This document shows, piece after piece, positions 9,868-18,584 of a DNA stretch of 64,000 bases. The notes beneath the pieces were generated by a model. That model was given only the letters and a program-made list of their open reading frames with translations. It made no database searches and had not been told where the DNA came from. This DNA is from Prolixibacteraceae bacterium (lineage in GTDB: Bacteria; Bacteroidota; Bacteroidia; Bacteroidales; Prolixibacteraceae). The stretch is from NCBI GenBank assembly GCA_003506435.1, contig DOAQ01000036.1:372001-436000 (forward strand). Reading direction: 5' to 3'. Both the position numbers and the translations under genes were made by a program. Each line of letters begins with the position of its first letter. Position 1 is the stretch's first letter.

Positions 9868-10266
9868 TTAAAACCTGTAAATCGAGCCGGGCTCACTTAA
9901 ATGATGACTTTCCCTGTACTCGATCAAAGCCCTGTCTTTTTTTCCCTTCTTTGAAAGGAACAGTTCGGTATTGGCATTTCGGCCCAACACAATTCCGAGA
10001 AAAATGCCGGCCACAATCACGGCCGCCAATTGCAAATATTTTGAATAATCGATTCCGGGGCGGGGCGGAAACTTCACATCCTTCATTTTCCGAAGGGTTT
10101 TGGCCACCAAGTCTTCCGGAACCTCCACATTCTCATCCAGCAGCGACATGCATTGATTGATCTGCTCCAGTCTGCCGGAACAGATTTTACATTCATTCAG
10201 GTGCTCAGCAACACTATTGTAACTGACCTCCGAACCGATGTATTCTTTCAATTGATTGCACTTCAT
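9868..10266 (-). CDS. zinc-finger anti-sigma-factor-like membrane protein
   Basis: A 132-residue protein. The N-terminal zf-HC2-like motif (HLNECKIC, with an earlier Cys at residue 3) is followed by one membrane helix (LQLAAVIVAGIFLGIVLG, about residues 80-97) and a short tail. This is the usual plan of ECF anti-sigma factors. It is the third gene of a trio with the sigma factor at 10826-11404 and the sensor-like protein at 10310-10819, so it probably holds the sigma factor inactive at the inner membrane. Confidence 0.75.
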   Translation of the reverse strand: MKCNQLKEYIGSEVSYNSVAEHLNECKICSGRLEQINQCMSLLDENVEVPEDLVAKTLRKMKDVKFPPRPGIDYSKYLQLAAVIVAGIFLGIVLGRNANTELFLSKKGKKDRALIEYRESHHLSEPGSIYRF

Positions 10267-10309
10267 AACTCTAAAGACGTTTGTATTTTTTAAATCCGGC
10301 GCAAAAAAT

Positions 10310-10819
10310 TTATTTTTTTTTCTGAAGCTGATCCCGCCTCGAACAATTTACCTTGTTACAGTATTTACATTGCTCCCCGGCATCGAGCATATCTTTCAAA
10401 AGTTGATCAAGCAAAAGCTTCTGCTCTTCGGTACAAATACTTTTTATATTCTCGAAGTGCTTTATGGTTTGTTTCTTCATATTGGCTTCCATAACCCCAA
10501 TATTGTTGGCCCATGATCCCATCACCGAATCGGAAGGAGATTCCGACGATAATTCTTCAATAAGCTTGAAGTTCAGTTCACATTTATAATCCAGAAATGC
10601 CTGGTACGATCTGAAAACATTGCTGTTCAGCGCCGATATTTTCTTGTACTGATCATCGCTCAGCCCAAGTTCTGTTTTCAGGAACTCATCGGAACTAAAA
10701 CGTTCATCACGCTCTTTTTCACTGGTCTTGTTCATCAGCAGAAATGTTACAAACGCCGAGATATTGATCACCAGTAAAAAAATATTGAGCCACATCAGAA
10801 TACGTTGTTTTGTTGACAT
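10310..10819 (-). CDS. periplasmic CnrX/Spy-like sensor protein
   Basis: A 169-residue protein with an N-terminal membrane anchor (about residues 8-29) and a helical periplasmic domain containing LGLSDDQYKKISALN, the LTxxQ-like pattern of the Spy/CpxP/CnrX heavy-metal-resistance family. The C terminus has a Cys cluster (EQCKYCNKVNCSRR) that could bind metal or respond to redox. It lies between the sigma factor (6 bp) and the anti-sigma gene, the same composition as the CnrYXH system, where CnrX senses Ni/Co. The sensed signal here is unknown. Confidence 0.7.
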   Translation of the reverse strand: MSTKQRILMWLNIFLLVINISAFVTFLLMNKTSEKERDERFSSDEFLKTELGLSDDQYKKISALNSNVFRSYQAFLDYKCELNFKLIEELSSESPSDSVMGSWANNIGVMEANMKKQTIKHFENIKSICTEEQKLLLDQLLKDMLDAGEQCKYCNKVNCSRRDQLQKKK

Positions 10820-10825
10820 ATCCCT

Positions 10826-11404
10826 TTATTTTAAATGTTTTTTAAAGTACGAATACAGTGATTTTCGCAAGCTGACTTTCGCCCTGTAAATCAGCGATTC
10901 GACGGAGGCAACAGAGAGTTGCATCATTTCACCGATTTCCTTGTGCGAATAATCTTCGAATTTGTGCATCAGCAATGCTTTTTTTTGCATTTCCGGCAAA
11001 CGGTCGATTGCCGTATAAAGCACAAACCCGGCCTCCTGCTCTTCCATTTTCCAGGCCGGAGTTTGATGGTCAATAAACGAAATGGCATGATTCCCGGATT
11101 CAGGCAACCTGCTTTTCTCCAATAGGTCGTTTGCCCGGGCCGGGTTTTTCTTCCGGAGAAAACTTATTGCTTTGTTGTATGAGATTTTAAACAGCCAAGC
11201 CGATAAATCATCCTCGTTGCGCAGGTGATGGATCGAACGGTAAACTTCGAGAAAAACATCCTGAAAAATATCTTCGGCATCGGTTGTATCACGTACCAAC
11301 CGAAAAATGGCACAATAAACCAGCTTCTTGTATTTTTCAACAAGAATACCAAACGCATGATCGTTCTGTTCAAGTATTTTTGCTATCAGTTGTTTGTCAT
11401 CCAT
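10826..11404 (-). CDS. ECF-type RNA polymerase sigma factor
   Basis: A 192-residue sigma-70 family factor. Region 2 lies at about residues 20-90 (DAEDIFQDVFLEVYRSI, then AWLFKISYNKAISFLRKK) and region 4 at about 130-185 (LPEMQKKALLMHKFEDYSHKEIG, SVASVESLIYRAK). It heads the three-gene unit with the sensor-like and anti-sigma-like genes. Its targets are unknown; the adjacent receptor/Fe-S operon transcribed in the same direction is a candidate. Confidence 0.9.
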   Translation of the reverse strand: MDDKQLIAKILEQNDHAFGILVEKYKKLVYCAIFRLVRDTTDAEDIFQDVFLEVYRSIHHLRNEDDLSAWLFKISYNKAISFLRKKNPARANDLLEKSRLPESGNHAISFIDHQTPAWKMEEQEAGFVLYTAIDRLPEMQKKALLMHKFEDYSHKEIGEMMQLSVASVESLIYRAKVSLRKSLYSYFKKHLK

Positions 11405-11421
11405 TCACACAACAGTCGGGT

Positions 11422-11883
11422 TTAATTGACTGTAAATTTTGTTCCGGCAGGTGATTTTTTATCAACTTTAATGGTTTTTATAAATTCAAGAGCTTCTTCC
11501 CTGGTTTGGAATAAATCTCCTTCTTCCTCCCACCATGTATCGCCATTGGCAACCCCTATTTTAGTACAACCCGCCTTGGGCGCCAGGCTGACATTTTCGA
11601 GCGCTTTCATTTTTATTTTATCATTCTCAATGATCAACACTTTAGCTTTCACTTCCTTTGCTGCATGAATAACGCCATCCGGACTACTGAGAGTGACAAT
11701 GCCATAGCAATCGGTGCCTTCTTTAATCCAGCTTCCGACCTTTTTCTGCAATGTTTCGTTCAACTGAAGTTTGGTTTCAGTCGCTTCGTATTGTGCTATT
11801 TCCTTTGACTTGTCTTTCGAATTACATGCCTGAAGTACAACGATAATAGCTATCGTATAAAAAATAAAAGTTAGTTTTTTCAT
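11422..11883 (-). CDS. putative lipoprotein, family not recognised
   Basis: The ATG at 11883 is preferred because it puts a lipoprotein signal at the start (MKKLTFIFYTIAIIVVLQAC, Cys at residue 20); the longer frame adds 19 residues that do not look like a signal. The mature part (about 134 residues) has two Cys (TDCYGI, KAGCTKI) and a C-terminal helix. I do not recognise a domain. It lies 17 bp upstream of the sigma factor gene in the same direction and may share its transcript. Confidence 0.65.
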   Translation of the reverse strand: MKKLTFIFYTIAIIVVLQACNSKDKSKEIAQYEATETKLQLNETLQKKVGSWIKEGTDCYGIVTLSSPDGVIHAAKEVKAKVLIIENDKIKMKALENVSLAPKAGCTKIGVANGDTWWEEEGDLFQTREEALEFIKTIKVDKKSPAGTKFTVN

Positions 11884-11962
11884 ATTTATTTGTTTTTTCT
11901 CTGTATAAGTAGACGCTTGCAAAACGCAAATCCAGCGCATCTTGCTCTATATCTTCTCAACT

Positions 11963-12517
11963 TTAAAGTCCCAACTGATCACTTATTTCACACATGGCTG
12001 ACAGGCTCAGCGAGGCAAATTCATCAAGCGGCAAGCCAATTAATTCGCATTCCATGATATTTTCACGTTTCACCGAAGCAGCAAACGCCTTTTCCTTCAT
12101 TCGTTTGGTAACCGATTTTACTTTTACGCTGCTCACTTTTTTATCAGGATAAACCAATGCCGTTGCAGTAATCAGACCGGTAATAGTTTCTCCTGCCGCC
12201 AGCGCATGCTGAAATTTAGTGGTCCGTTCTTTTCCCGAAGCCACCTCATTGTGCATCATGATGGCATCCAAAACATCATCGTCTACTTTTCCCTTCAGCA
12301 TTTTTTCAGAATAGACACCGTGCGTATGTGGATTGGCATTTGTCACTTCCACATCAATGTCGTGCAAAAGGCCGGACAGTCCCCAGGCGTACACATCTTC
12401 CCCCAACCTCACAGCCAGCGCTTTCATGACCGCCTCGCTCGCCAGACAATGTTTTCTCATATTTTCGTTCTGAACATGCTCCATCAGCATATCCAGCGCT
12501 TCTTCCCTCGAAATCAT
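11963..12517 (-). CDS. HD-domain (HDIG) phosphohydrolase
   Basis: A 184-residue protein with the HD metal-site residues His23, His52-Asp53 (GLLHDIDVE) and His64/His66. It matches the HDIG family of small stand-alone hydrolases, which are predicted to act on nucleotides or other phosphoesters. It is divergent from the CYTH gene at 12725. The substrate cannot be told from sequence. Confidence 0.8.
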   Translation of the reverse strand: MISREEALDMLMEHVQNENMRKHCLASEAVMKALAVRLGEDVYAWGLSGLLHDIDVEVTNANPHTHGVYSEKMLKGKVDDDVLDAIMMHNEVASGKERTTKFQHALAAGETITGLITATALVYPDKKVSSVKVKSVTKRMKEKAFAASVKRENIMECELIGLPLDEFASLSLSAMCEISDQLGL

Positions 12518-12691
12518 ACTAAAATTGGTTATTCGTTTGCCCCTATCTGAATTTAAAGAATGCAGCAGGCAAGAATGTCAGATACCCAATGTTTGATACA
12601 CTACCTGCAACTCGAAACTCATAACTCGCAATTCGCATTAACTTTTTCTTTGTTCCTGATTATATTTCCTGCTTACTTCACCCTTAAATTC

Positions 12692-12699
12692 TAAATTTG
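12692..12699 (+). promoter_or_regulatory. Bacteroidota -7 promoter element of the CYTH gene
   Basis: TAAATTTG exactly matches the TAnnTTTG consensus of the primary sigma factor in Bacteroidota and lies 25 bp before the first in-frame ATG. No good TTTG -33 element is seen at the standard distance. Confidence 0.4.
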
Positions 12700-12724
12700 C
12701 ACCAAATTACTAAAACGCATGATT

Positions 12725-13204
12725 ATGCCTTTGGAGATTGAAAGAAAATTTCTGGTAATTAAAGAAAAAATGACAATTGGTGTCCGTGGAGAGTATTTAT
12801 GCCAGGGTTATCTGACTGACGATCCGGCCCGGACTGTACGGATCAGGATTGCAGGAGAACATGCCTTTCTAACCATAAAAGGCCCGGGTAGCGGGATTTC
12901 CAGAAGTGAATTTGAATATCCTATTCCGGTTTCGGAGGGCCGCGAAATGCTGAAAATGGCAATCTTCCCGCCTGTTGAAAAAACAAGGTACAAAATTCAG
13001 CATGAAGGACTTTTATGGGAGCTTGATATTTTCCACGGCAACAACGAAGGACTGCTGCTTGCCGAGGTGGAATTACAATCGGAAGACCAGAAAATTACAC
13101 TGCCTCCGTGGGCCGGACGCGAAGTTTCGGGCGATCCGCGCTACTTCAACTCTTACCTGGCAAAGTTTCCTTTCGACACCTGGCCCGAGAATAAATTGGT
13201 GTAA
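12725..13204 (+). CDS. CYTH-domain protein
   Basis: About 159 residues from the ATG at 12725; an ATG two codons earlier is also possible. The opening PLEIERKFLV holds the ExExK signature of the CYTH/triphosphate tunnel enzyme fold, and later strands carry RIRIAGEHAFLTIKGPG and ELDIFHGNNEGLLLAEVEL with the expected Arg, Lys and Glu residues. Family members act on triphosphates (inorganic triphosphate, thiamine triphosphate) or as adenylate cyclases. For short bacterial forms like this, a tripolyphosphatase is the usual guess. Confidence 0.85.
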   Translation: MPLEIERKFLVIKEKMTIGVRGEYLCQGYLTDDPARTVRIRIAGEHAFLTIKGPGSGISRSEFEYPIPVSEGREMLKMAIFPPVEKTRYKIQHEGLLWELDIFHGNNEGLLLAEVELQSEDQKITLPPWAGREVSGDPRYFNSYLAKFPFDTWPENKLV

Positions 13205-13272
13205 TTTTTGAAAGTGTCGCAAAACAAGTACAATTATTTTACGTTATTTTGAGAAACCAAACAAAACCTGAT

Positions 13273-15258
13273 ATGAGACTATTGATTTTAGCAGGCTTCC
13301 TTTTTATCTGCACCCTTGCATTTTCTATTCCCCTTGCCAACAATTCCGCTTCTGAAGAGCCAACCCAAACTGTCGATTCGTTACAGCAGGGAATGATTTT
13401 TCTAAAAAAACTGACGAGCCAGCAAGGAAAATGGTATTTCAATAATCCTGAATTTAAAAGATCAATCAAGGGACTGATCCATTTTCTCGAAGATGAACAG
13501 GTGGACACCGTTTTGTTTAAAATCAGCAAATATAAAACCGACTCACTTCTGATATTCCGCCGTTGGCAGGATGTAGCCGATACTCTGAGCATCCCGGGAT
13601 TTGTACCTTCGGGACAAATCAACGAAAAAATGAAGCAGCTCGATCGCGAAATCAGGGATCAGAACCCGCTGGAAAAAATTCCGGTTCCTGAACATTTATT
13701 AGTCGGGCTTGAGAAGAAAGTTCCGTTTCTTCCCAAAGAAAAATCTCAAATTCTGGTCGATCGCGGGTTGTTTATTTTACCCGACAGTTTGAAAAACCTC
13801 TCGTTTAAAAAAGATACACTGAAGCCCGGAAGTAAAAAATATTTGCATTATCAGCAACTCGATAGTTTGCGGATCAAGCTTATAGAACAAGCCCGCGTAA
13901 AATACAACGATTCCCTGTTGCGCCATTATATCGATTCGGTTTCAACAACATACCGAAATACGGCTCTCACTCATTTTTCCGATTCGCTGCAAAACCAATT
14001 GTATGTTTCATTAAAAATGCAAAACAAACAACTGGTAAAATCATGGAACGATTCACTGGTGACATCAATGAACGATTCGATACGGCATCTGCTGCCATTG
14101 CTTGAAAAAAGGGCATACAAATATCCGCAGGATGTGTGGCTGCATAACCTTACCAACGATTCCACCAGGGTCCGGCTGCGCAATGGGGAAAACTACTCCA
14201 CCCGCATGTTTATCAAAAACGAGCAAGCCGATTCGCTGGGCATAAAAGTTGAAAACCTGGGACGGAATTCAATGAAAATACTGATTGACGACGGGGTAAC
14301 TTTTACCCGGTTCAAACAACAACAAAAGCGCGATATTCAGTTTAAAAACTTCACGCCCGATGAGAAACTGGTAAAAGTTGCCAAACGATATAATGTAATA
14401 ACTCCCTGGAACCTGGGAGGAAACAGTACGTTTGGTTTTACACAGACTTCGCTGAACAACTGGAAAAAGGGAGGAAACAGTTCGCTCTCGTTACTGGCGG
14501 TATTAAAAGGTTTTGCCAATTATTCGAATGAAAAACTGAAATGGGAAAACAGCGCAGAATTACGCAACGGATGGATGCGAATAAATGAAGAAGACGAAGA
14601 AACAAAACTGCAAAAAAACGATGACAAGCTGGAATTAATTTCCAGGCTTGGCATAAGCGCGTTTAAAAAATGGTATTACAGCGGCGAGGTCGATTTTGAA
14701 ACCCAGTTTTTCAATGGATATAATTACCCGGATACCGATAACCCGATTTCTGCTTTCATGGCGCCGGCCAAAACGCTTATTAAAATTGGTCTCGACTACA
14801 AACCCAACAAGGATTTTTCGCTGTTCCTTTCCCCTCTCACTTCGAAAACAGTATTTGTACGCGATACAGCGTTAATCGATCAAACTAAATTTGGAGTAAG
14901 TGCAGATAAACGCCGCTTCTGGGAACCGGGTTTCAACGCCGACCTGAAATTCAAAAAAACTATTTATACTGACATTGTATGGGAAACCAAATACAAAATG
15001 TTCTTTAACTACCGAAACCCGTTTAATAAGTTCGATATCAACTGGGAAAATCTGGTCAGCATGAAACTGAACGATTATATCAACATGAATTTCATGCTCC
15101 ATCTTATTTACGATGACAATGTTACATTTCCAACTGACAAACTTGATGCCAATGGAAAAACGATATACGAACCCAGGTGGCAGGTAAAAGAACTGATTAC
15201 CATCGGTTTTGCCTACAACATCAACCGCCGGATTTATAAACGCCAAAAAGTTAATTAA
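13273..15258 (+). CDS. DUF3078-containing secreted/outer-membrane protein
   Basis: The ATG at 13273 is chosen because it gives a signal peptide (MRLLILAGFLFICTLAFS); the upstream TTG in the same frame does not. The protein has about 661 residues. The N-terminal half is helical with repeated short motifs of the form DSL/NDSL. The C-terminal half, from about NLGGNSTFGFTQTSLNNWKKGG onward, has the barrel-like pattern of DUF3078 and ends RRIYKRQKVN. DUF3078 proteins are common in Bacteroidota and their function is unknown. The AHSA1 gene follows after 18 bp. Confidence 0.75.
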   Translation: MRLLILAGFLFICTLAFSIPLANNSASEEPTQTVDSLQQGMIFLKKLTSQQGKWYFNNPEFKRSIKGLIHFLEDEQVDTVLFKISKYKTDSLLIFRRWQDVADTLSIPGFVPSGQINEKMKQLDREIRDQNPLEKIPVPEHLLVGLEKKVPFLPKEKSQILVDRGLFILPDSLKNLSFKKDTLKPGSKKYLHYQQLDSLRIKLIEQARVKYNDSLLRHYIDSVSTTYRNTALTHFSDSLQNQLYVSLKMQNKQLVKSWNDSLVTSMNDSIRHLLPLLEKRAYKYPQDVWLHNLTNDSTRVRLRNGENYSTRMFIKNEQADSLGIKVENLGRNSMKILIDDGVTFTRFKQQQKRDIQFKNFTPDEKLVKVAKRYNVITPWNLGGNSTFGFTQTSLNNWKKGGNSSLSLLAVLKGFANYSNEKLKWENSAELRNGWMRINEEDEETKLQKNDDKLELISRLGISAFKKWYYSGEVDFETQFFNGYNYPDTDNPISAFMAPAKTLIKIGLDYKPNKDFSLFLSPLTSKTVFVRDTALIDQTKFGVSADKRRFWEPGFNADLKFKKTIYTDIVWETKYKMFFNYRNPFNKFDINWENLVSMKLNDYINMNFMLHLIYDDNVTFPTDKLDANGKTIYEPRWQVKELITIGFAYNINRRIYKRQKVN

Positions 15259-15276
15259 CCGAAGCAAACCACATAA

Positions 15277-15657
15277 ATGAAAACTTTCAAAAAATATTTT
15301 AAACTGGCGGCTGCCCCCGAGGATGTGTACAACGCGCTGACCAATCAGGCTATGATTGAGATATGGACCGGAGAAGATGCCATAATGGAAGAAAAATCCG
15401 GTACCGAATTTTCACTTTGGGACGGCAGCATTACAGGCCTCAACATGGAGTTTGTGAAAGACAGCAAAATTGTCCAGGAATGGTTCTTTGGCGAAGAAGA
15501 GGAAAAATCAATCGTGACCATCAAGCTGCATCGCGATAAAAAAGGCACCACGATGGAAGTTTTGCACACCAATATTCCCGATGAAGCATACGAAAATATT
15601 GTTGAAGGCTGGCAGGAAGATTATTTTGATGCGCTGAACCAACTGTTTGAAGAATGA
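15277..15657 (+). CDS. SRPBCC/AHSA1-like START-fold protein
   Basis: A 126-residue protein with the fold signature of the AHSA1/SRPBCC family: a start like FKLAAAPEDVYNALTNQAMIEIWTG, a central strand containing SITGLNMEFV, and a C-terminal helix EGWQEDYFDALNQLFEE. These proteins bind hydrophobic ligands or act as co-chaperone-like factors. Its stop codon overlaps the start of the cupin gene by 4 bp, so the two are probably co-translated. Confidence 0.8.
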   Translation: MKTFKKYFKLAAAPEDVYNALTNQAMIEIWTGEDAIMEEKSGTEFSLWDGSITGLNMEFVKDSKIVQEWFFGEEEEKSIVTIKLHRDKKGTTMEVLHTNIPDEAYENIVEGWQEDYFDALNQLFEE

Positions 15658-16160
15658 AGACGGCCACTTACTGGATTGAAAAATTAGAACTTCAGGAACA
15701 TCCGGAAGGCGGATGGTTCAACGAAACATACCGTGCAGTGGAACGGATTGAAAAAGAAAATCTGCCACAACGGTACCCGTCGTCAAGGTGTTTCTCAACC
15801 ACTATTTATTATCTGCTTGAAGGCGGCGACCGTTCTGTTTTTCATCGGTTAAAGTCCGACGAAACCTGGCATTTTTATACCGGCACTTCATCCATCCGGC
15901 TTTTTATTATTTCTCCGGAAGGAAAACTGACCCAACATTTGGTAGGTTCCAACCCCGATCACGATGAAACATTTCAGTTACTCATCCCGCAAAACCATTG
16001 GTTTGCAGCCGAACTGACCAACATAGAAGGTTATTCACTGATTGGCTGTACCGTTGCCCCGGGGTTTGAATTCGACGATTTCGAGATGGGCAAACGCAGT
16101 GATTTGATAGAAATATTTCCACAACACCGGGAAATTATTGAAAAGTTGACAAAAAACTGA
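15654..16160 (+). CDS. cupin protein (DUF985 type)
   Basis: A 168-residue single-domain cupin of the DUF985/Cupin_5 family. It opens WIEKLELQEHPEGGWFNETYR and carries the cupin segments YYLLEGGDRSVFHRLKSDETWHFYTG and the late GYSLIGCTVAPGFEFDDFEMG. The His and Glu residues of the first motif could bind a metal. Homologues resemble yeast YML079w; the substrate is unknown, perhaps a sugar or sugar nucleotide. Confidence 0.85.
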   Translation: MKTATYWIEKLELQEHPEGGWFNETYRAVERIEKENLPQRYPSSRCFSTTIYYLLEGGDRSVFHRLKSDETWHFYTGTSSIRLFIISPEGKLTQHLVGSNPDHDETFQLLIPQNHWFAAELTNIEGYSLIGCTVAPGFEFDDFEMGKRSDLIEIFPQHREIIEKLTKN

Positions 16161-16208
16161 TCGACGATATTTTCAAGCATTATAGTATTCATTTTAAAAA
16201 CTTACTTC

Positions 16209-17285
16209 ATGAAAAACATTGCATTCTTTATCGTTGCAATTCTTTTCTTCACTTCTTGCAGCAGTCCGAAAAAAAGCAACAATACTGAAACAAAATCCGC
16301 CAAATGGACACAGGAGCAGGCCCAGGCCTGGCAACAAAAACACGGCTGGCTACGGGGTAGTAACTTCAACCCAAGCACAGCCATCAACCAGTTGGAAACA
16401 TGGCAGGCCGAATCGTTCGACACGGTTACCATCGACCGGGAACTGGGCTGGGCGCAGAACATCGGCATGAACTGCATGCGTGTGTACCTCCACCATGTGG
16501 CATGGGAAGTGGACAAGGATGGTTTTAAAAACCGGATGGCCAAATACCTGGAAATTGCCGACAACCACGGCATAAAAACCATTTTTGTATTTTTCGACGA
16601 CTGCTGGAACCCAACCTACCAGGCAGGCAAACAACCCGACCCGAAACCGGGTGTTCACAACTCGGGATGGGTACGCGATCCGGGCGACCTGATTTTTCAG
16701 GATTCAACTCTGGTTAATACGCTGGAAGCATACGTGAAAGATGTGCTGACTACGTTTAAAGATGATCAGCGAATTGCCATCTGGGATTTGTACAACGAAC
16801 CGGGAAACTCAAAATACGGGAACAAGTCGATGCCTTTGCTGCAAAAGGTGTTTGAATGGGGTTGGGAAGTTCGTCCGTCGCAACCTCTTTCATCCGGTGT
16901 GTGGAAACTTTCTCTTTCTGAATTAAACAAATTTCAGGTTGAAAATTCGGATATTATCACGTATCACAACTATGAAAGCCCGGAAAAACATCAGGCCGCA
17001 ATCGACACCCTGAAACGATACAACCTTCCGCTGGTGTGTACCGAATACATGGCACGCCGCAACAACAGCCTGTTTACCAACATTATGCCCATACTGAAAG
17101 AAAACAATATTGGCGCCATCAACTGGGGGCTGGTAGCCGGAAAATCGAACACCAAATATGCATGGGACGAGCCTATCGCCGATGGTTCGGAACCGTCGCT
17201 CTGGTTTCACGAAATTTTCCATCCCGACGGAACTCCATACAAACAGGAGGAAGTTGACCTTATAAAAAATTTGACAATAGAATAA
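16209..17285 (+). CDS. GH5-like glycoside hydrolase lipoprotein
   Basis: A 358-residue lipoprotein (signal ILFFTSCSS, lipidated Cys near residue 17) with a TIM-barrel glycosidase pattern. It contains LRGSNFNPSTAINQLETW, MNCMRVYLHHVAWEVD, IWDLYNEPGN (candidate acid/base Glu) and LVCTEYMAR (candidate nucleophile Glu). This matches cellulase-superfamily enzymes acting on beta-glycosides such as mannan or xylan. It lies alone, convergent with pfkA, with no SusCD pair nearby, so the substrate cannot be set from context. Confidence 0.8.
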   Translation: MKNIAFFIVAILFFTSCSSPKKSNNTETKSAKWTQEQAQAWQQKHGWLRGSNFNPSTAINQLETWQAESFDTVTIDRELGWAQNIGMNCMRVYLHHVAWEVDKDGFKNRMAKYLEIADNHGIKTIFVFFDDCWNPTYQAGKQPDPKPGVHNSGWVRDPGDLIFQDSTLVNTLEAYVKDVLTTFKDDQRIAIWDLYNEPGNSKYGNKSMPLLQKVFEWGWEVRPSQPLSSGVWKLSLSELNKFQVENSDIITYHNYESPEKHQAAIDTLKRYNLPLVCTEYMARRNNSLFTNIMPILKENNIGAINWGLVAGKSNTKYAWDEPIADGSEPSLWFHEIFHPDGTPYKQEEVDLIKNLTIE

Positions 17286-17297
17286 AGAAGGCCGGAT

Positions 17298-17453
17298 AAA
17301 AAAGGAAGCTATCTAAAAAGCCTGGGATCGAGTCATCCCGATCCAGAGTGCTCGGGATTTCGGAATCTCATCTTTCTAATAATCAGACCCTGAAATAAAT
17401 TCAGGGTGACGCGAATTGCGGATTTTAGAACTTTTCAGACAGCTTCCTTTTTC
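17298..17453. repeat. palindromic dispersed element, copy 1 (convergent terminator position)
   Basis: An ~155-bp inverted-repeat element with ends AAGGAAGCT and AGCTTCCTTT. Inside are nested palindromes (GGATTTCGGAATCTC, CCCTGAAATAAATTCAGGG) and the reverse complement of the interior of the elements at 22077-22207 and 53023-53164. It fills the gap between the convergent glycosidase gene and pfkA, so its hairpin may act as a two-way terminator. Confidence 0.75.
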
Positions 17454-17463
17454 TTTTTTACTC

Positions 17464-18486
17464 CTAAATATTGATTACCCGCTGTATTTCAATCAAATCT
17501 TCGTCAATACTGTGATGAAGTTTCACTGCCTTACTGAACGGCACATGAACCGTTTTTTCGTTTTTCAGTCCGATCATAATGCTTTTCTGATCGTCGAGTA
17601 AGGCATCGACTGCTGCAACACCCATCCGGGTAGCCGCCACGCGGTCTTTGGCTGTCGGACTACCGCCGCGCTGGATATGTCCAAGAATAGAAACGCGCAC
17701 ATCCAGATCGGGATGTTCTTCGGTAACCGTCTGCGCAATTTTTATGGCCCCTCCCATTTCATCCCCCTCAGCAACAATAACAATGCCGCTGGTTTCCTTG
17801 GTTTTGTAACCTTTGGCGAGAAACTTTTTAAGCTCTTCGTGCTGTTCCTTCGATTCGGGGATCAAAATTACTTCCGCGCCCACAGCAATACCGCTGTTCA
17901 GGGCCAGTAACCCGGCTTCGCGCCCCATCACTTCGATAAAGAAAATACGTCCGTGCGAACTTGCTGTGTCTTTAATTTTGTCGACAGCCTCCACAACTGT
18001 ATTCAAAGCGGTGTCGTATCCAATCGTATAATCGGTCCCAAACATGTCGTTATCGATCGTTCCCGGAATTCCAACCATCGGGATGTCGTATTCCTGCGAA
18101 AAGACCAGCGCACCGGTAAACGAGCCGTCGCCGCCAATAACCACCAGCGCGTCAACATCATGTTTTTTTAGATTCAAATATGCTTTTTCGCGTCCTTCGG
18201 AAGTAAGAAAATCCTTGCTTCTCGCGGTCTTCAGAATCGTTCCTCCCTGGTTTATAATTCCACTGACATCCGATGAATGAAGCGAAATAAACTGCCCTTC
18301 AATCATTCCCTGATAACCGTGACGGATTCCGACCACCTGTAATCCGTGTGACAAAGCTGCACGGGTAACGGCCCGGATGGCTGCATTCATGCCCGGTGCA
18401 TCGCCGCCCGAAGTGAATACCCCTATTTTCTGAAGTTTCTTGCGTTTGGGGCTTACCCCGTTTTCTGTATTTACTTTTGAATTCAT
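17464..18486 (-). CDS. pfkA: ATP-dependent 6-phosphofructokinase
   Basis: A 340-residue PfkA. It shows GGDAPGMNAAIRAVTR for nucleotide binding, the catalytic TIDNDM in GIPGTIDNDMFGTDYTIGYDTA, GREAG for substrate binding, and LGHIQRGGSPT. The nucleotide motif is GGDGS; the Gly after Asp points to ATP instead of pyrophosphate as donor. It phosphorylates fructose 6-phosphate in glycolysis. Length is slightly above the ~320 typical of PfkA because of an N-terminal extension. It lies upstream, on the same strand, of no other gene before the repeat element. Confidence 0.95.
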   Translation of the reverse strand: MNSKVNTENGVSPKRKKLQKIGVFTSGGDAPGMNAAIRAVTRAALSHGLQVVGIRHGYQGMIEGQFISLHSSDVSGIINQGGTILKTARSKDFLTSEGREKAYLNLKKHDVDALVVIGGDGSFTGALVFSQEYDIPMVGIPGTIDNDMFGTDYTIGYDTALNTVVEAVDKIKDTASSHGRIFFIEVMGREAGLLALNSGIAVGAEVILIPESKEQHEELKKFLAKGYKTKETSGIVIVAEGDEMGGAIKIAQTVTEEHPDLDVRVSILGHIQRGGSPTAKDRVAATRMGVAAVDALLDDQKSIMIGLKNEKTVHVPFSKAVKLHHSIDEDLIEIQRVINI

Positions 18487-18584
18487 TGTCTTTTCGTTTG
18501 GTGTGCAATTAACGATACAAAGTAAAGACTGCTTTCCGTATATGAAATCATGCCTGTTTTTAAACAGGAAGTTTTAATGTAGAA

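Noticed and set aside
17464..18486. Pyrophosphate-dependent phosphofructokinase
   Set aside because: The motif is GGDGS, with Gly where PPi enzymes carry Asp, so ATP use is favoured.
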